Source: Botrytis cinerea B05.10
Taxonomy: Eukaryota; Ascomycota; Leotiomycetes; Helotiales; Sclerotiniaceae
Assembly: GCF_000143535.2 (NCBI RefSeq)
Contig: NC_037312.1
Coordinates: 3,038,001 to 3,102,000 of the forward strand
DNA length: 64,000 nucleotides
Direction: 5' to 3'
Shown here one piece after another: positions 48,507 to 60,451 of the stretch. The notes under the pieces were generated by a model. It had not been told where the DNA came from, ran no database searches, and saw nothing but the letters and a program-made list of their open reading frames with translations. The first letter of the stretch is position 1, and every line of letters begins with the position of its first letter. Position numbers and translations under genes: made by a program.

Positions 48507-50893
48507 ATGCCGCCTTGGGGTTTAAGATGGTTAAAATTGTTTCTCAACCCGTACGCAGATGATGACTTCGACCACATCGATGTAAAACTTGCCTTATTCT
48601 AGTATTTTCCCCAACAGCTAACTTTTCTTACTAGGAATCCGACCGTAGAAAGTATATCTTTGAACGTCTTGAAGGGTCTGATTTTTCAGAAAGCTTCTGG
48701 GTAGTGGTCGTTGCCGGAGTCGGTTTTTTCACAGATGCATACTCAATATTCGCAATCAACATGGTGATTCCTATGTTAGGGATCATCTACTATGGAGATC
48801 CTGTTAACAAGGGAACAATGCCTCACAACTACGAGATTGCTCTCAGTGTTGTTACATTGGGTGGATCTATCATTGGTCAAATAGCGTTCGGTCTGGGTGC
48901 TGATCTATATGGAAGACGGAAGATGTATGGGCTGGAGTTGATGATTACCATATTTGCAACACTAGGCGTGGTTATGTCATCTAGTGGCATCGAAGGCTCG
49001 ATGTCCATCATTGTGTGGCTGTTGGTATGGCGTTTTGTTTTGGGGATAGGTATTGGGTCGGATTATCCCCTTAGTAGTGTGATCACTGCAGAGTACGTGC
49101 GTTATTCTAATATTATGACCTCGCTTCGCTGACTATCGCCATAGGTTTGCTCCGCACAAACTCAGAGGAAGAATGATGACCGCAGTCTTTATGTGTCAAC
49201 CTCTGGGCCAATTAGCCGCAACTTTAGTGTCTTTGATTGCAGCTGCCAGTCAGAGGAATAGCATACCAGCAGATGCTACGCCAGAGAATTGTACTGGTGA
49301 ATGTCTCAAAACCATGGATTCTATATGGCGATGGATCGTCGGTGTGGGAGTGATACCAGCAGTCATTGCTCTTTGGTTCCGACTTACAATTATCGAATCT
49401 CCAAGATATACAGCTGATGTGGGTAGAGATAGTAAAAAAGCAGCATCAGAACTAAGCAGATATCTTCCATCGGAGATTGAATCAGCAGCTGTATCTACTA
49501 CTTCCATTGAAATACCGCCGCAATTCCAATTCCGTGGATCGACTATGAACGGTAATGAGCAAACAAGCTCCTCTGAATCACGAAAAAATAATGGAGAAAC
49601 GTTAGGCGAGATTCACTTGGAGGATCAGATATTGACAACTGCCAATGATAACAAACCTCCTCCAGTACCCTCATGGGAAGACTTCAAAGATTATTTTTGG
49701 TATAAAGGGAATTTAAGGACACTTCTCGCTACCTCTATGTGTTGGTTTTGTGTAGATTTGCCTTTTTAGTAAGTCATCTTGTTGGAAAACTTTCCTGTTC
49801 TTATACTTCTGATAAAATAGCCGTCATTGTTACTAAATAGAATCAATTTGGAATGTCTAACCGATTAATTTGCAGCGGACTTGGGATGAATAGTCCCCAT
49901 ATAATCTCCACGATCTGGCACGGCATAGGAACTCCACCACAGTACATATATCCTATCCTCATTGACGACGTATGGCAAAGTCTTGTAGTTGTTTCGATCG
50001 GTGCAATTGCGGGTTGTGCTATTACTTTTGTAGCTATCGACAAAATTGGACGACGAAACATTCAGATGATCGGTTTCTTCTTTCTTTTTATTCTTTTTGT
50101 CATAATCGGGGGGTCATTTAATCATTTATACAACATTGGTGGCTCTGCTGCTACCATCGTTTTGTATATTCTGTGTCAAATATTCTTCAATTTCGGTAAA
50201 TTACACCTACTCCTTCCATGACGAAGCATGCCCTGATTATAATATAGGTCCAAACACCACCACCTATATTGTTAGTGTGACTCCGGATCCCTTAATTTAA
50301 GTATCCCTACATGTAACCATTCTCTAATAACTAGCACAGATTGCAGCAGAACTATTCCCCACTCGATACCGTGCACTATCCCATGGGATATCCGCAGCAT
50401 TCGGAAAACTAGGTTCTGTCATCGCCCAATTATTCCTTGCTTACGTAAACTATGGTCACAACATCGACTACAATCGTATCCAACTTTGGCTTCCATATTC
50501 ACTTTTGATGTCAGTCTCGTTCTAATTTTCACTATACCCATCTCACATAGTCATGAGCTGACACTGCCCTAAAGCTTCTCAATATTCATGCTCCTAGGCC
50601 TCTTAATCACGATCTTCTATATCCCCACACCTGAACTCGGTTCAGATGGTGTGAAAACACTTGAAGAATGGGAAGTTGGTAGACCGGCTAATGGATTTTC
50701 GAAAAAGTGGGTCGCTAGAACCATTGCGGGAATTTGGAGATGGAGTTCAAGAAGCTGGGATGGGATCGTAGGGCTGATTGATAGAGATGAGGGAGAGAGA
50801 AGGAGGGAACTGAGGGAGGTGAAGGAGGAGAAAAGAATGAGAGGAAATGAGGATATGAATGGAGAAATGCAAGGAAATATCGATAGAGATTGA
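48507..50893 (+). CDS. Phosphate:H+ symporter-like MFS protein (PHO84 family), 662 aa
   Basis: Seven exons: 48507-48581, 48635-49092, 49145-49768, 49876-50195, 50248-50270, 50340-50509 and 50575-50893. All phases close; the product is 662 aa. Family marks: AGVGFFTDAYSIFAIN (helix 1), LGADLYGRRKMYG (motif A), GIGIGSDYPLSSVITAEF at the phosphate-site helix 4 with Asp168, LPFYGLGMNSPHI at helix 7, and ELFPTRYRALSHGISAAFGK. It takes up inorganic phosphate with protons at the plasma membrane, or a related organic phosphate. The usual GGDYPLS reads GSDYPLS here. The central cytoplasmic loop (residues ~265-360) is long and Ser/Glu-rich, and the C-tail is very charged. The exon 1 donor (GTAAAA) is weak and the N-terminus is uncertain: open frame extends upstream (KTLEKVQYLDVLDDL) and an alternative ATG with a GTGAGA donor lies at 48363. 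Confidence 0.85.
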
Positions 50894-51539
50894 GTTGGAT
50901 TGAATTTTGAGAGATGAAAGTAGAGATCTTTAAGACGAAGGAATTTTAGGGTAATTTCTATCTTGATTTGTTTATGTTGGGTCGCACGTTTTTCCAACAT
51001 CACGTAGTCAAACAGTTCTGGGGGATCTTCGATACTGGCTAGGGTCTTCGGGTTACAGAGGATTCTGCATCTATATCTAGACTTCAAAGTATGAGGGCTC
51101 TAAGTAATGTGTGATATGTATATCAAGATATCATGGAAATGTGAAAAAGCATATTGATGTCGCACGCGCCTATGGTAAAATACGATAAAGACTAATTTTA
51201 TACATCTTAACATTGGGGAGCTGCGTGTCGATCAGCTAGGATATTATGTACTCAAGTGTGAATTGGCAAATCTGTTAGATCCAAAGAATGATGAAATGAT
51301 CTGAGTTTTATTATTCATTTCGCTATGTTGACACATTGTGTATGCTCAAGCTAAATCTCCTAATCTGATAAGTGAGTATGGCAGCAACCTGAACAAGTGA
51401 ATTCTCTTGTTTTCGTCCCAATAACATTCCCAATGCCTTGAAATTTCTCTCCCCTCACTTGAATACATATCTCCGAGCTTAGTTGTCATGTTGAATCCCC
51501 CAAATATCTGGTTTCCTGAAGAAAGCTTGTGAAAGTTTC
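50894..51539. other. Intergenic between convergent genes
   Basis: Shared 3' flanks of the transporter and the 2EXR gene; no gene supported. Confidence 0.6.
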
Positions 51540-52517
51540 CTAAAATACTCTTGGAAGACAGAAAGGGCAATCGAATCTGTGTAAATACGAACCATAACTC
51601 CTAAGTTCAGTAAGACGAGAAGAGTATGTCAACGAATCTGGGAATCTCCATCCATATCGGACCATGATCTCAAAATTTGGACTGTCGAATTGCGCTTTGA
51701 GATCGTCATGGAGATTATCAACTGGCATATCTTCATGAGAATCATCAATAAAATCACGATAATCGAGATCTATCATTTTGACTGGTGCTGGGAGTAGATC
51801 GTAGACCTCTTCACGCTGAAAAATTGTCAAGCCAGCAAGCTCGTCCTGTTGAGGAAGCACTCCACATCCTCTCAACAACTCTGGATCCCAGATGATATCG
51901 TCATACACAAATATGAGCTCCTTCAAGTTTTTCATACGTTCCACCGCAGAGCAAAGTTTTCCCAGATATATGGAGCCGATTTTGCACTCATTGTGGTCCA
52001 CGACAGTGCGACAGGACCGTCTAAAAATTTGGGTTTGGAGGTCAAAGATTGTCAGTGACTCATAGTATGCGGGGCTCTGAGACCAGGTATAGTCCAAATC
52101 AATTTGTCGCCGTCCCCACCGAAGGTATTGATCGAGAGCCAAGAATTGGATCTTTTCAGCCTCCTGTAAACTAATCGATAGTAGGAAGGACATCAAGTGC
52201 TCCTGAATTTTCCAATCCAGGTATAGGGTGTCAATCTTGAAGTTGAATCTGATTGTTGCAGGACCGAGCCATGAACCAAAGCATTTAGGATACAAAGATT
52301 GGACAGCCCTCTCCGAGTCTTTGCAGACTGTCATTGCAATAGGTAGAGGTGCAGTAGAATAAAATACATCGCGGTATTCATATTTGGGTCTGACTTCGAC
52401 AAGACGCGGCTCAAGAGTCAGCCTCCAGATTGTATCTCTCATCTCAATTGGCAGTTTTGGAAACAATGTGAAACGTCGTTTCTCCATGATGAATTCCCAT
52501 GGTGTAAGGTTTCTCAT
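51540..52517 (-). CDS. 2EXR-domain protein, 325 aa
   Basis: Single exon. Residues 14-82 match the 2EXR family common in fungi: FTLFPKLPIEMRDTIWRLTL, then PRLVEVRP and a PLPIAMTVCKDSERAVQSLY segment. The pattern is F..L..LP.E+R..IW.....PR.+, followed by L.VC+.SR......Y. These proteins are abundant in leotiomycetes and of unknown function; the start resembles an F-box. The remainder holds aromatic, Asp-rich segments (LIFVYDDIIWDPELL) seen in paralogues that measure distances to fixed helices. The start is the first Met; a second Met (MEKRRF) eleven codons in is equally possible and would trim nothing conserved. Confidence 0.82.
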   Translation of the reverse strand: MRNLTPWEFIMEKRRFTLFPKLPIEMRDTIWRLTLEPRLVEVRPKYEYRDVFYSTAPLPIAMTVCKDSERAVQSLYPKCFGSWLGPATIRFNFKIDTLYLDWKIQEHLMSFLLSISLQEAEKIQFLALDQYLRWGRRQIDLDYTWSQSPAYYESLTIFDLQTQIFRRSCRTVVDHNECKIGSIYLGKLCSAVERMKNLKELIFVYDDIIWDPELLRGCGVLPQQDELAGLTIFQREEVYDLLPAPVKMIDLDYRDFIDDSHEDMPVDNLHDDLKAQFDSPNFEIMVRYGWRFPDSLTYSSRLTELRSYGSYLHRFDCPFCLPRVF

Positions 52518-54578
52518 GTTGTAGGTTATTGGAGAGAAGAAGACGAACTTTCGGAAGCGCTTATGGTAGAAAGCTAACGGGGTGCTGATCTGTCAAATCT
52601 GTCAAAAGGTCAGTTATAAGTTACCAATAACTTGACCCGGAATATAATATTACCTGTAAACTCTAGGGTTCAAGAGGAACGCTGGACTTATTTGCGGTGA
52701 TTTAGAGTCGGAATCTCACAATCACGGATGATGATTGTAAGTAACTCGAAAAGTTGAGCGTAGGACTGAGATAGAAAATTTTTCTCATCCTCCCGACAAA
52801 TGTGTTTGCGAGAGGTTATTTCCAATATTGAAGGGAAGGGCGAGATATGGAGGCATAAAAGGCATGACTGTATGATTGGTGGAAGTCGGTGCTTAGTCAG
52901 ACAAGTGTCAATTCTGCCGAAGACGGTGTGACTGTAACCTTGCACAACACAACATCATCTCATCCAATGATCGAGCATCGCTCCCAAAGATTTGAACACC
53001 GCAACACTATAATATCTCTATAGTACTGTGCGAAATGCTTCCTGTCAGTCTAGGTACTCCCTAATCTAAATTCTCTTCAATCTAAACAACAAAACACTTC
53101 CTCGCTAGCAATTGCAGTATGATGGACTGCAACTTGTCCAGCATCCTGACTCTGTTCACTGTTCCAAAACTAGCTATCCAAGTCTGTTCAGGGACTGGTG
53201 AGATTTATCATACTCTCCAAGTTGAAGGGTCGCTACGAGCGCTCAAAATATCAAGCCTGATGCCGCTTAGCTCAGGATCAGATTCCTTATTTTGGTATGA
53301 AAACAGCTGTGAGCATCCACAAAGATACTGTTGCAGACCAAGATACCCGAGAGCTAGCAATAAGTGTTTAAAAAATTAGGATATGGAAGCGAGAGGCTGC
53401 TCTAGGACATCCCCTCCCATGGAACGGGCTACATGATAGCTGCTAAACACCTTGTGTTAGAAGACTTCCTCAGTTTGTCTCTGTTTCGTGGTTTTTTGAA
53501 CATCCCATTACTCCTCGTCATTTGGCATACTGACCACTTGGTCATTATGCTTTTTTGAAGTCTTCAAAATCTCGACTGCCCTAGTCGAAGCTGACCGAAG
53601 AGAGAATTGCATGCGTTGCAAGTAGTTGCGTGCCAATGACCCAAATTCTGTCCTGATTATATCTTCAAGCATTTTCTTTGTAACTTCTCACGGCAAAAAA
53701 TGATGATTGTGTTGATTCCGCGACTTCGCATCTGTTCTATGTTGGTGTGGCAATCCTTGCTGAATCCCGTTTTGAAAGATAAGTGACAGAAGGTTCCAAA
53801 ACGGGAGAGAACCTGAGTCTTCCAAATGAATATCATTCTTTGTGAAGAGGGTCAACCCACATACTAGTGGGTTGACTGTGGTATGTCAATGATCAAGAGT
53901 CCCGAGCCGTAGTTCCGTCGCAGGGTCGCCAGATGTAGTGACTGGTGCTGTTTAACCTTTATACAAACTGCTAAAAACTGTATCTTAGCATCCTAATTCT
54001 CTTAAATGCCATTGTCACAGAGTGTTAACCGGTACCTGTTGGAAATATGTGCAACAGCGAAACTACCAGTAAAAGTAGGCAAAATTTTGCGATCAGAGTC
54101 CAGACGCTGATAGTTGTCGATTTTCAGCCATATAATAAAGTATAAAGTGATCAGGAAGGCCTTGGAATTATCAAAATCTATCCTGATGGCACCTTCGCTG
54201 TATCTTGTATAGATAAAAGCATCTTTAGCTACATAGCTTTAGATTGATTTAGGTTGTATTTTTGGCTGAGAGAGAAACTGAATACCAGATTCTTGCAGTA
54301 AACAAAAGGGATGCTTTTTTGACAATCATTCACCTCAATATGTCTGTGGTTGCAACACAAGAGAACTCTTCAATTGGCTCGGGTAGTGGAGGTTATAATA
54401 TGAGTTGATGGGTCCGTGCAACTTCATTAACATATTCTGATTTCATTTTGTTATATCACTTCGAAAAAGCTCTTGATCCACAAGTACTTCGACTTCTTTT
54501 TCCAACTAAACCTGTCAGCAACAACCAAAGACTCCTTAAAGTACAATTTCAGGAAGAAGACAAGACCAACTGTAATAG
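52518..54578. other. Intergenic with a possible solo LTR
   Basis: No gene supported. Holds the promoters of the 2EXR gene (left) and the F-box-like gene (right). An LTR-like segment is proposed at 54037-54304. Confidence 0.5.
54037..54304 (+). mobile_element. Possible solo LTR of a copia-type element
   Basis: Begins TGTTGGAAATATGTG, a start typical of Ty1/copia LTRs, and ends AGTAAACA after 268 bp, with an internal TATA-like GTATAGATAAAAG and a GAGAGAGAAACTGAATAC stretch resembling R-U5 sequence. A short ATG frame follows at 54340 and stops after 22 codons. I found no matching target-site duplication and no clear primer-binding site, so this stays a weak call. Confidence 0.25.
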
Positions 54579-56206
54579 ATGGAATCTGGCGAAACAATGG
54601 ATTTCTTTGTTTATGATTCAGATGTAAGAAAATATCCATGGTTTCAATCAAGACATTCTTACTAATTAGATTTCAGAGGTTCATATGGGATGGACCTCCA
54701 GATGATTATCCGTTAGTTGCCAGAAATCATCGACCATTAGATGCCGAAATCAAACAACTTTGCGGAAAGAACAAGATACTTGAAGGATACAACACTACAC
54801 TTTCGGAAGAAAACGCCATCCTTAAAAATCTTCTCGCCACCCACAACATTGCCTGGCCCACCAACAAAAGTTCTAGCACGATCTCTGCATCAGGTTGTTC
54901 AACTACAAGGTCGAATCCCGAGCTACCACTTGAAGTTAAAGCTCGCATCATGCGATTTGCTTTGCAGTTAGCACATCCAATAATTGACCCTGGTGTCAAA
55001 ATATTGAAGTCCAATGTCACTGAGATGGAGCATGCTGAGCAGAAAAGGCTCCCTGTTCAATTGTTGCGACTGTCTAAATTCTTCTACAAAGAGGGACAGA
55101 AATTCTTCTTTGCGGATAATAGACTCATCTTCACTCAAGTCTCATCCTTGAAGTGGTTCGTCAGCACACACTCCAGATCCTGTGCACAGTTGGAACATTT
55201 AGAGTTAAGAATTGTTGGCAAATACTATGACGACCAAGGTTCTAACAGAATTATCAACCTGGGCTTTAACAAGGGAGGTGAAATTCGGTACGCGGTGAAA
55301 CCTATAAAGCGTATTCCAAATATCAATCTTAGTTGGACCGGTCTACAAAGTTATTGCTGGAAGCAAATGCTTGATTTTCTTGAAGCACTCCAGCTTCCCT
55401 CGCACGAAAGGCAACAAAATAGGCCAAGGGAGCAAATAGCCTTCAAGAATTTGAGTTCTATGAAGATTGACCTCGTGAACTTCGCAAAAAATTTACCTCG
55501 CCCGGGAATTGACCTGAGGAAAATGGCAAGAGAGACATTGGGTCCGATCCTTGATAATCTTTACGTTACGGGTCAGACCTTGAAACGAAATGGGTTCTTG
55601 GGCTATGAATGCTTGGGTTTTCTTATGAGAAATGGTGGAATAAGGGGTTGGAAACTCTTGCCTTGCTTCATAAGCACTCTCGCAAGTGAATACCTGGAGG
55701 TATTTACGACTGATGAGTCCTTCGTACCAGAACTCAGGAAATACGCCCAGACATTACCAGAATCTAGGGAGGAAGGCGCCGTGGAAAAATACGTCTGGAA
55801 GAAACTCCCCGCCACATTCGGCGATTCGGAAGGATCGCAAGTACGGTTCCATATTACTAGTGGACTACCTGTTGAGAAAGCTGAGAAAGATCACAGAATC
55901 GTGCTTTCTCGTGAAACGGAGGATGTCCTTGATGCATACGGGGGTGTCATCGAAGTTCATGATGTTGACCTCGACGATGATGGGCTCATTAGAATTTATG
56001 GACCGATTCGAGATGGTTGGGGACCTGATATTTTAACAGCTTGGAATGCTGATGATCATGGTGGTCCGGATGCTCGGATATGTTCCAACTGTCGCGATAT
56101 GCATGGCTATGATCATACAGAGCCGGATGTTCGTATCTCGCTGAATCGAGATGGACAGCTTGGAGCTGAAAATGGATTTGCTAAGGAGATAAGCGCTGCT
56201 GAATGA
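54579..56206 (+). CDS. F-box-like fungal protein with leucine-rich coil, 524 aa
   Basis: Exon 1 is 54579-54623 (MESGETMDFFVYDSD). A 53-nt intron with GTAAGA and TTTCAG follows, then exon 2 at 54677-56206. Using the AG just before AGGTTC keeps phase and gives 524 aa. Residues ~35-70 (LDAEIKQLCGKNKILEGYNT, then LSEENAILKNLL) form a short coiled coil. Residues ~95-125 read ELPLEVKARIMRFALQL..PIIDP, the F-box-like start of a fungal family. After it come VQLLRLSKFFYKEGQKFFFADNR, then VSSLKWFVSTHSRSCAQLEHLELR, the usual order in that family. The last 90 residues are Asp/Gly-rich with CSNCRDMHGYDH. It may act as an SCF receptor but the function is unproven. Confidence 0.75.
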
Positions 56207-57421
56207 GTGGTTCCGGGAGTGTAATGCTTCTTACGAGTAAAACAAAGACGTTGCTAGGGATGGTCTGCGAGTGGCATGTGAATAAGCGCGTGGCCTTCTG
56301 TACATTCGAGGCTTGAGGGACTATATTTAAGATAGCTGGTTTTTTGGTGATGTTTTATGATGACTATCGGAATCACGATACAAACTCGAGTCACTAGGTC
56401 ATCTTTGGATGGGATTGAGTCTGCAAAACTCATCAATACTTTTAGATTAATTCTATTGCATTTTTCGAATAATTTTGGATACCTAGAAGTGACTGGCTAC
56501 TACCACAATGGTAGCGTATTGCATTCTTCGATGCTTCAAAAAGTACTGCGAACATGTGTGATTCTGGCGTTGACTCTAGACTCGAAACTACTACCACATC
56601 CCTATTTGTCCCTTCCTTCATATTGTTCTGTGTCTACTTCCAGGTAAACTAATCAGAAGCAATTGCCGGATCAATATTTGGGGGTTCAAAAAAATCGAAT
56701 ATCGAATAGAAGTCGGCGACAGCACACTGTTGCACTTGATAAAAAACATCCCATTCATCAAAAGAGCGTGTCTTCTTGATCCAAATGTAAACTGCACGGC
56801 AGATGTCGAGATTTCCGGGGAAAGAGTCAAAAAGCCCTAACGTTTCCGTGATCAGCACATTGGCGAGTTGGCGGTTGGCGAACTATTCTCACTCGAGTCA
56901 AGGTTCATTCGTAGTTTGCAGGATTGTGACGTTGTCATGTTTTGTTGTCACTCCAACCCTGCCGTCACGAAAAAGAGTTTGGAAAAAAACTTCTTCGTAA
57001 CGAATGAAAATATGGTAACGGTGCAATGCGGTGCGTGATTCAACCGCACCCGCATTCGATTCAGATCCACAATGCCAACATTAACATAATTATTAATGCC
57101 TGCGGTATTCGCGACAATGCATTCAATTCAATCAATTCACTCAATTCACGTCGAATATGGCAGCGTAACGGGAACTTATACACGACCGACTGCATTAGAA
57201 AAGTGCATAATTGGCTGAAATGCCATGATAAGGTTAAAGCTCCCGGCCAGAATCCACTATTTTTCCTCGAGTACGGTTGCGGCCGCACTAAACTAGTCAC
57301 TCACTCACTGTGACCAAAATTATTTTAACATCATCCACAATTTCTTCGTTCATTCTTTCTCTCTTTCCATTCTACTTATCGCAACACACCACCGAATTCC
57401 ATACCTACTTCCTCGATAAAG
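56207..57421. other. Intergenic
   Basis: No supported gene; 3' flank of the F-box-like gene and promoter of the AT-hook gene. The last 100 bases are T/C-rich. Confidence 0.6.
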
Positions 57422-58847
57422 ATGTCGGCACGAGTATGGAAGTTTCTATCAAACACAATTGGAAAGCTCCAAAGTCCCAGACCAGCTCAACAACATGACA
57501 ATTCCAACAATTCACCATCCCTGCGCCAAATCGAATCGAATCCCGACACACCGACTCGTCACGGCAACAGCAAGAATGTAGGCGAAGAACTTGAAAATGC
57601 AGGACTGTCGACAGAGCAGGACGACTCTGTGCTCGATGCACCATTGGATAAGATCAGTAATATTAAAGAGAAGCTTGAGGGGGCGGTGAAACCAATTACG
57701 AAAAATGAGGTTGAAGATGAACCTGAGGAGGATGTCACGGCAGAGAACCCAGACAACATTGAGGCAGAGGAAGCACCAAAACCTACCAAAAAATCAGCAA
57801 ATGGTAAACCAGTTGCAGTTCTACCTCCGAGACAAGGTCGCAATAAGAGGGGAGGATCTGCGGAGAAGGTAGAGACATTGGCGCATACTGAGGTTCCAGT
57901 TGAAAATACCCGCAAGACAAGGGGAAGAGGTAGACCTGCGAAGAACGCAAAGCCAGCGGTTGAAGATGAAACTATCGCTCCGACTACACAAGCAGAAGAC
58001 AATGGCGTGGAAGAAGAGGAAATTGCAGAAGTTGCAGAGCTGTCAATCAAGGATGAACCTTCAGTCGACAACTCTACAAATCGTAAACCAAGAGGAAGAG
58101 GCAGACCCTCAAAACCAAAATCATACGAAGAAAGCCACCAATCGGAAGCTGAGACCATGGCAGAAGAAGTAGAGGCATCGAATAGCAACAACCCAATTGA
58201 AAAACCCCATGCCAATCGCAGTAATGCGAAGAGACCATTACTTCCAAAAGTCGCAGACCAAGTACATGTCTCCGAATCCTCCATTGATACACCTCCAGTC
58301 GCCAACAATAAAAGAAGAAGAGATGTCTTGGAATCATCTGTTGGAACTGAAGATCCCGAAATGAGTTCTTCTGCTAGTGTTTCTAATAAACGAAGAAAGA
58401 CTTCCGCAAAGCCTGTATGTTGCCCGCGCATATGCAGCCCCATTTGATCTAGAATAAAGAAAACATACTAATACAACACAGGAAGGACCCGGCATCCCAC
58501 CTATAGGAACCACCCAAGAAGCCAAAGACGAGCGTAGAAAATATATGGACAGAGAACGACAACGCAGATGCCGACAACGTAAGAAGGATAGACAACAAGG
58601 ATTACAGGAAGCCGAAAGAGAGGTTTTAGCACAGGCCAAAGATGAGAGAAAAAAGGCTATGGCTCGAGAACGTGTTCGAAGACATAGAGATAATCAAAGA
58701 CAAAAACAAGGAGTGGAAGTTGAAACAAAGGCATCGGGTAGGCAAAGAACGAGGGAAGAAGCCAGACAGAGGGACAGGGAATTGATTGCTGGTGGTGGAA
58801 GAAGTGGTGCAAGGAATTCGACGGAGAATGAATCGTTTAGCGAATGA
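57422..58847 (+). CDS. AT-hook protein with duplicated basic C-terminus, 452 aa
   Basis: Exons 57422-58414 and 58482-58847; the 67-nt intron (GTATGT, ACTAATAC branch, CACAG) keeps phase 0. Two AT-hooks are visible: TRGRGRPAKN with RGRGRP at 167-172 and KPRGRGRPSKP with RGRGRP at 224-229. AT-hooks bind the minor groove of A/T-rich DNA, so a nuclear chromatin role is expected. Glu-rich stretches separate them, and a KRRR and KRRK pair near 297-326 may be a nuclear signal. Exon 2 encodes a basic, probably helical tail that contains a tandem duplication: AKDERRKYMDRERQRRCRQR at 345-364 and AKDERKKAMARERVRRHR at 383-400, separated by a Glu-rich linker. It could act as a coiled coil or bZIP-like basic region; no leucine zipper follows. 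Confidence 0.82.
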
Positions 58848-60451
58848 AGGATTTGAGAAAGGGATTTTCAATACTAGTTCACAGGGTTATCCTTTGTTCT
58901 TTTATATCATACTTTAAGGACTCAGTACTCATGATATATATTACTTTCAAAAGGGACTCACATTATTACACCATTTCCAACTTCGTCTGAGGGTCATCGT
59001 ATTCTTGCTTTTATGGAAAATTGTTTGCGGTTTCTGAGATGCATTTATTGATACCTCGATTATTGTTACTACTTTGCTGAGACCATTCATTATTGCTTAA
59101 TATCATTATCAATTACAAGAAAGAGTATAATACCACACACACAATTCCAGGGAAATTGATACAAACTATAACTTACATGAAAGTTACCTCCTATCTATTA
59201 TCTATCATCTGCTATCTCTCACCTCACCTCACCTTGTCTTTTCTACCTTATCTTAGCACTGAATCGAATTGAGAATCTGTATTGGATCACATTATGTTGA
59301 GGAAACTTGTTTCAAGTGAAGTTGTGTTTATTGGAATAGATTGAGTTTGTATAGATTGTATATAGATATCAAGATGGATAATGGAAGATGGAAAATAGAA
59401 GAGGAGTGGGTTGGGTTGGATTGGGTTGGATTGGATTAGGTCCTGAGGAGTGCGGTTTGATATGAGAAGAGAGGAAGCGAGGGGTTTGAATTTTGCGTTT
59501 GGAGTTGTAATTCTCAGCTTTTGCATTTCGAACAGGGGAAGAAGGACAGGGGAAAGAAAGAAAAAAAAAGGGCGAACGCTAATGAAGAAGAAGCGAGAGG
59601 GAGGATGAGGGGAGAGATAAATATATAAATATCAGATCAGATCATTTAACTACGTCATCACCATTCGAATGCTCGGATCTCTATAATAAGTTATCGATTT
59701 GTTAATCTGTTAATTCATTTCATCACTGTGCTCTTCTCTCTTGACGCTTTGCTCTTCGCTTTCCTTGTAAGATGATGCGATGGCTTTTTAGAAAAGTTGC
59801 GTGTTGTTATTATTGCTGTTGATAGTGAAAGGGTAGGAGAGGAGTGGTGTAGTTGTTGGATTTGAGGGCTTGAGGATTTGTTACTGCTGTGCTGTGTTGT
59901 GTGTTTTTTGTAGCTCGTGGATTACGGATTGTAGTTTGTAGCTTGTAGTTTGTAGCTTGTAGTTTGTAGCTTGTAGTTTGTAGCTTGTAGTTTGTAGCTT
60001 GTAGTTTGTAGCTTGTGGTTGGATATGTGGTGTGAATTTTTTGATGGTTGTTTGATTGATTGCTTGTTGGAGAGGGAGGAGTGAGAGGTGAATGATTTGG
60101 AGGAACTTATACTATATCATGGGTGTATTAAAGGAAAGTAGATGTGAATGGTTCCTATCAGGTTGTGCTGTGTCGAGTCATATGTTGAGGCTGGGGAAAG
60201 TTGAAAGAACGCTAGGAAATTATATGGGAAGCTATTTATTTCATAATTTTTATCACGGTCACATATGAGAGAGGTTATTTCACTGCTTCAGTGAAGATAT
60301 ATGTATTGTTCTTTTTGGTTCGGTTATTTATGTGGACAGAAGTAGAGAATTAGATGGTCCTGCTCATCTAGAGGGATCCAGGTTGATATTGTAGTTATGG
60401 CTTCTTCCTATATCTGCCCTTTAAGCGCTCAGTCAAGATTGACCTGGGAAC
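58848..60451. other. Intergenic with a 14-nt tandem repeat
   Basis: No gene supported. A+T-rich with GGTTGGATT units near 59410-59440 and the 14-nt array below. Confidence 0.6.
59931..60014. repeat. 14-nt tandem repeat, 6 copies
   Basis: Six head-to-tail copies of GTAGTTTGTAGCTT, perfect as read. Confidence 0.93.

Noticed and set aside
57559..58443. 294-codon minus-strand frame
   Set aside because: Antisense shadow of the AT-hook gene; its Ser/Phe/Leu-rich content mirrors the Glu/Lys codons of the real gene.
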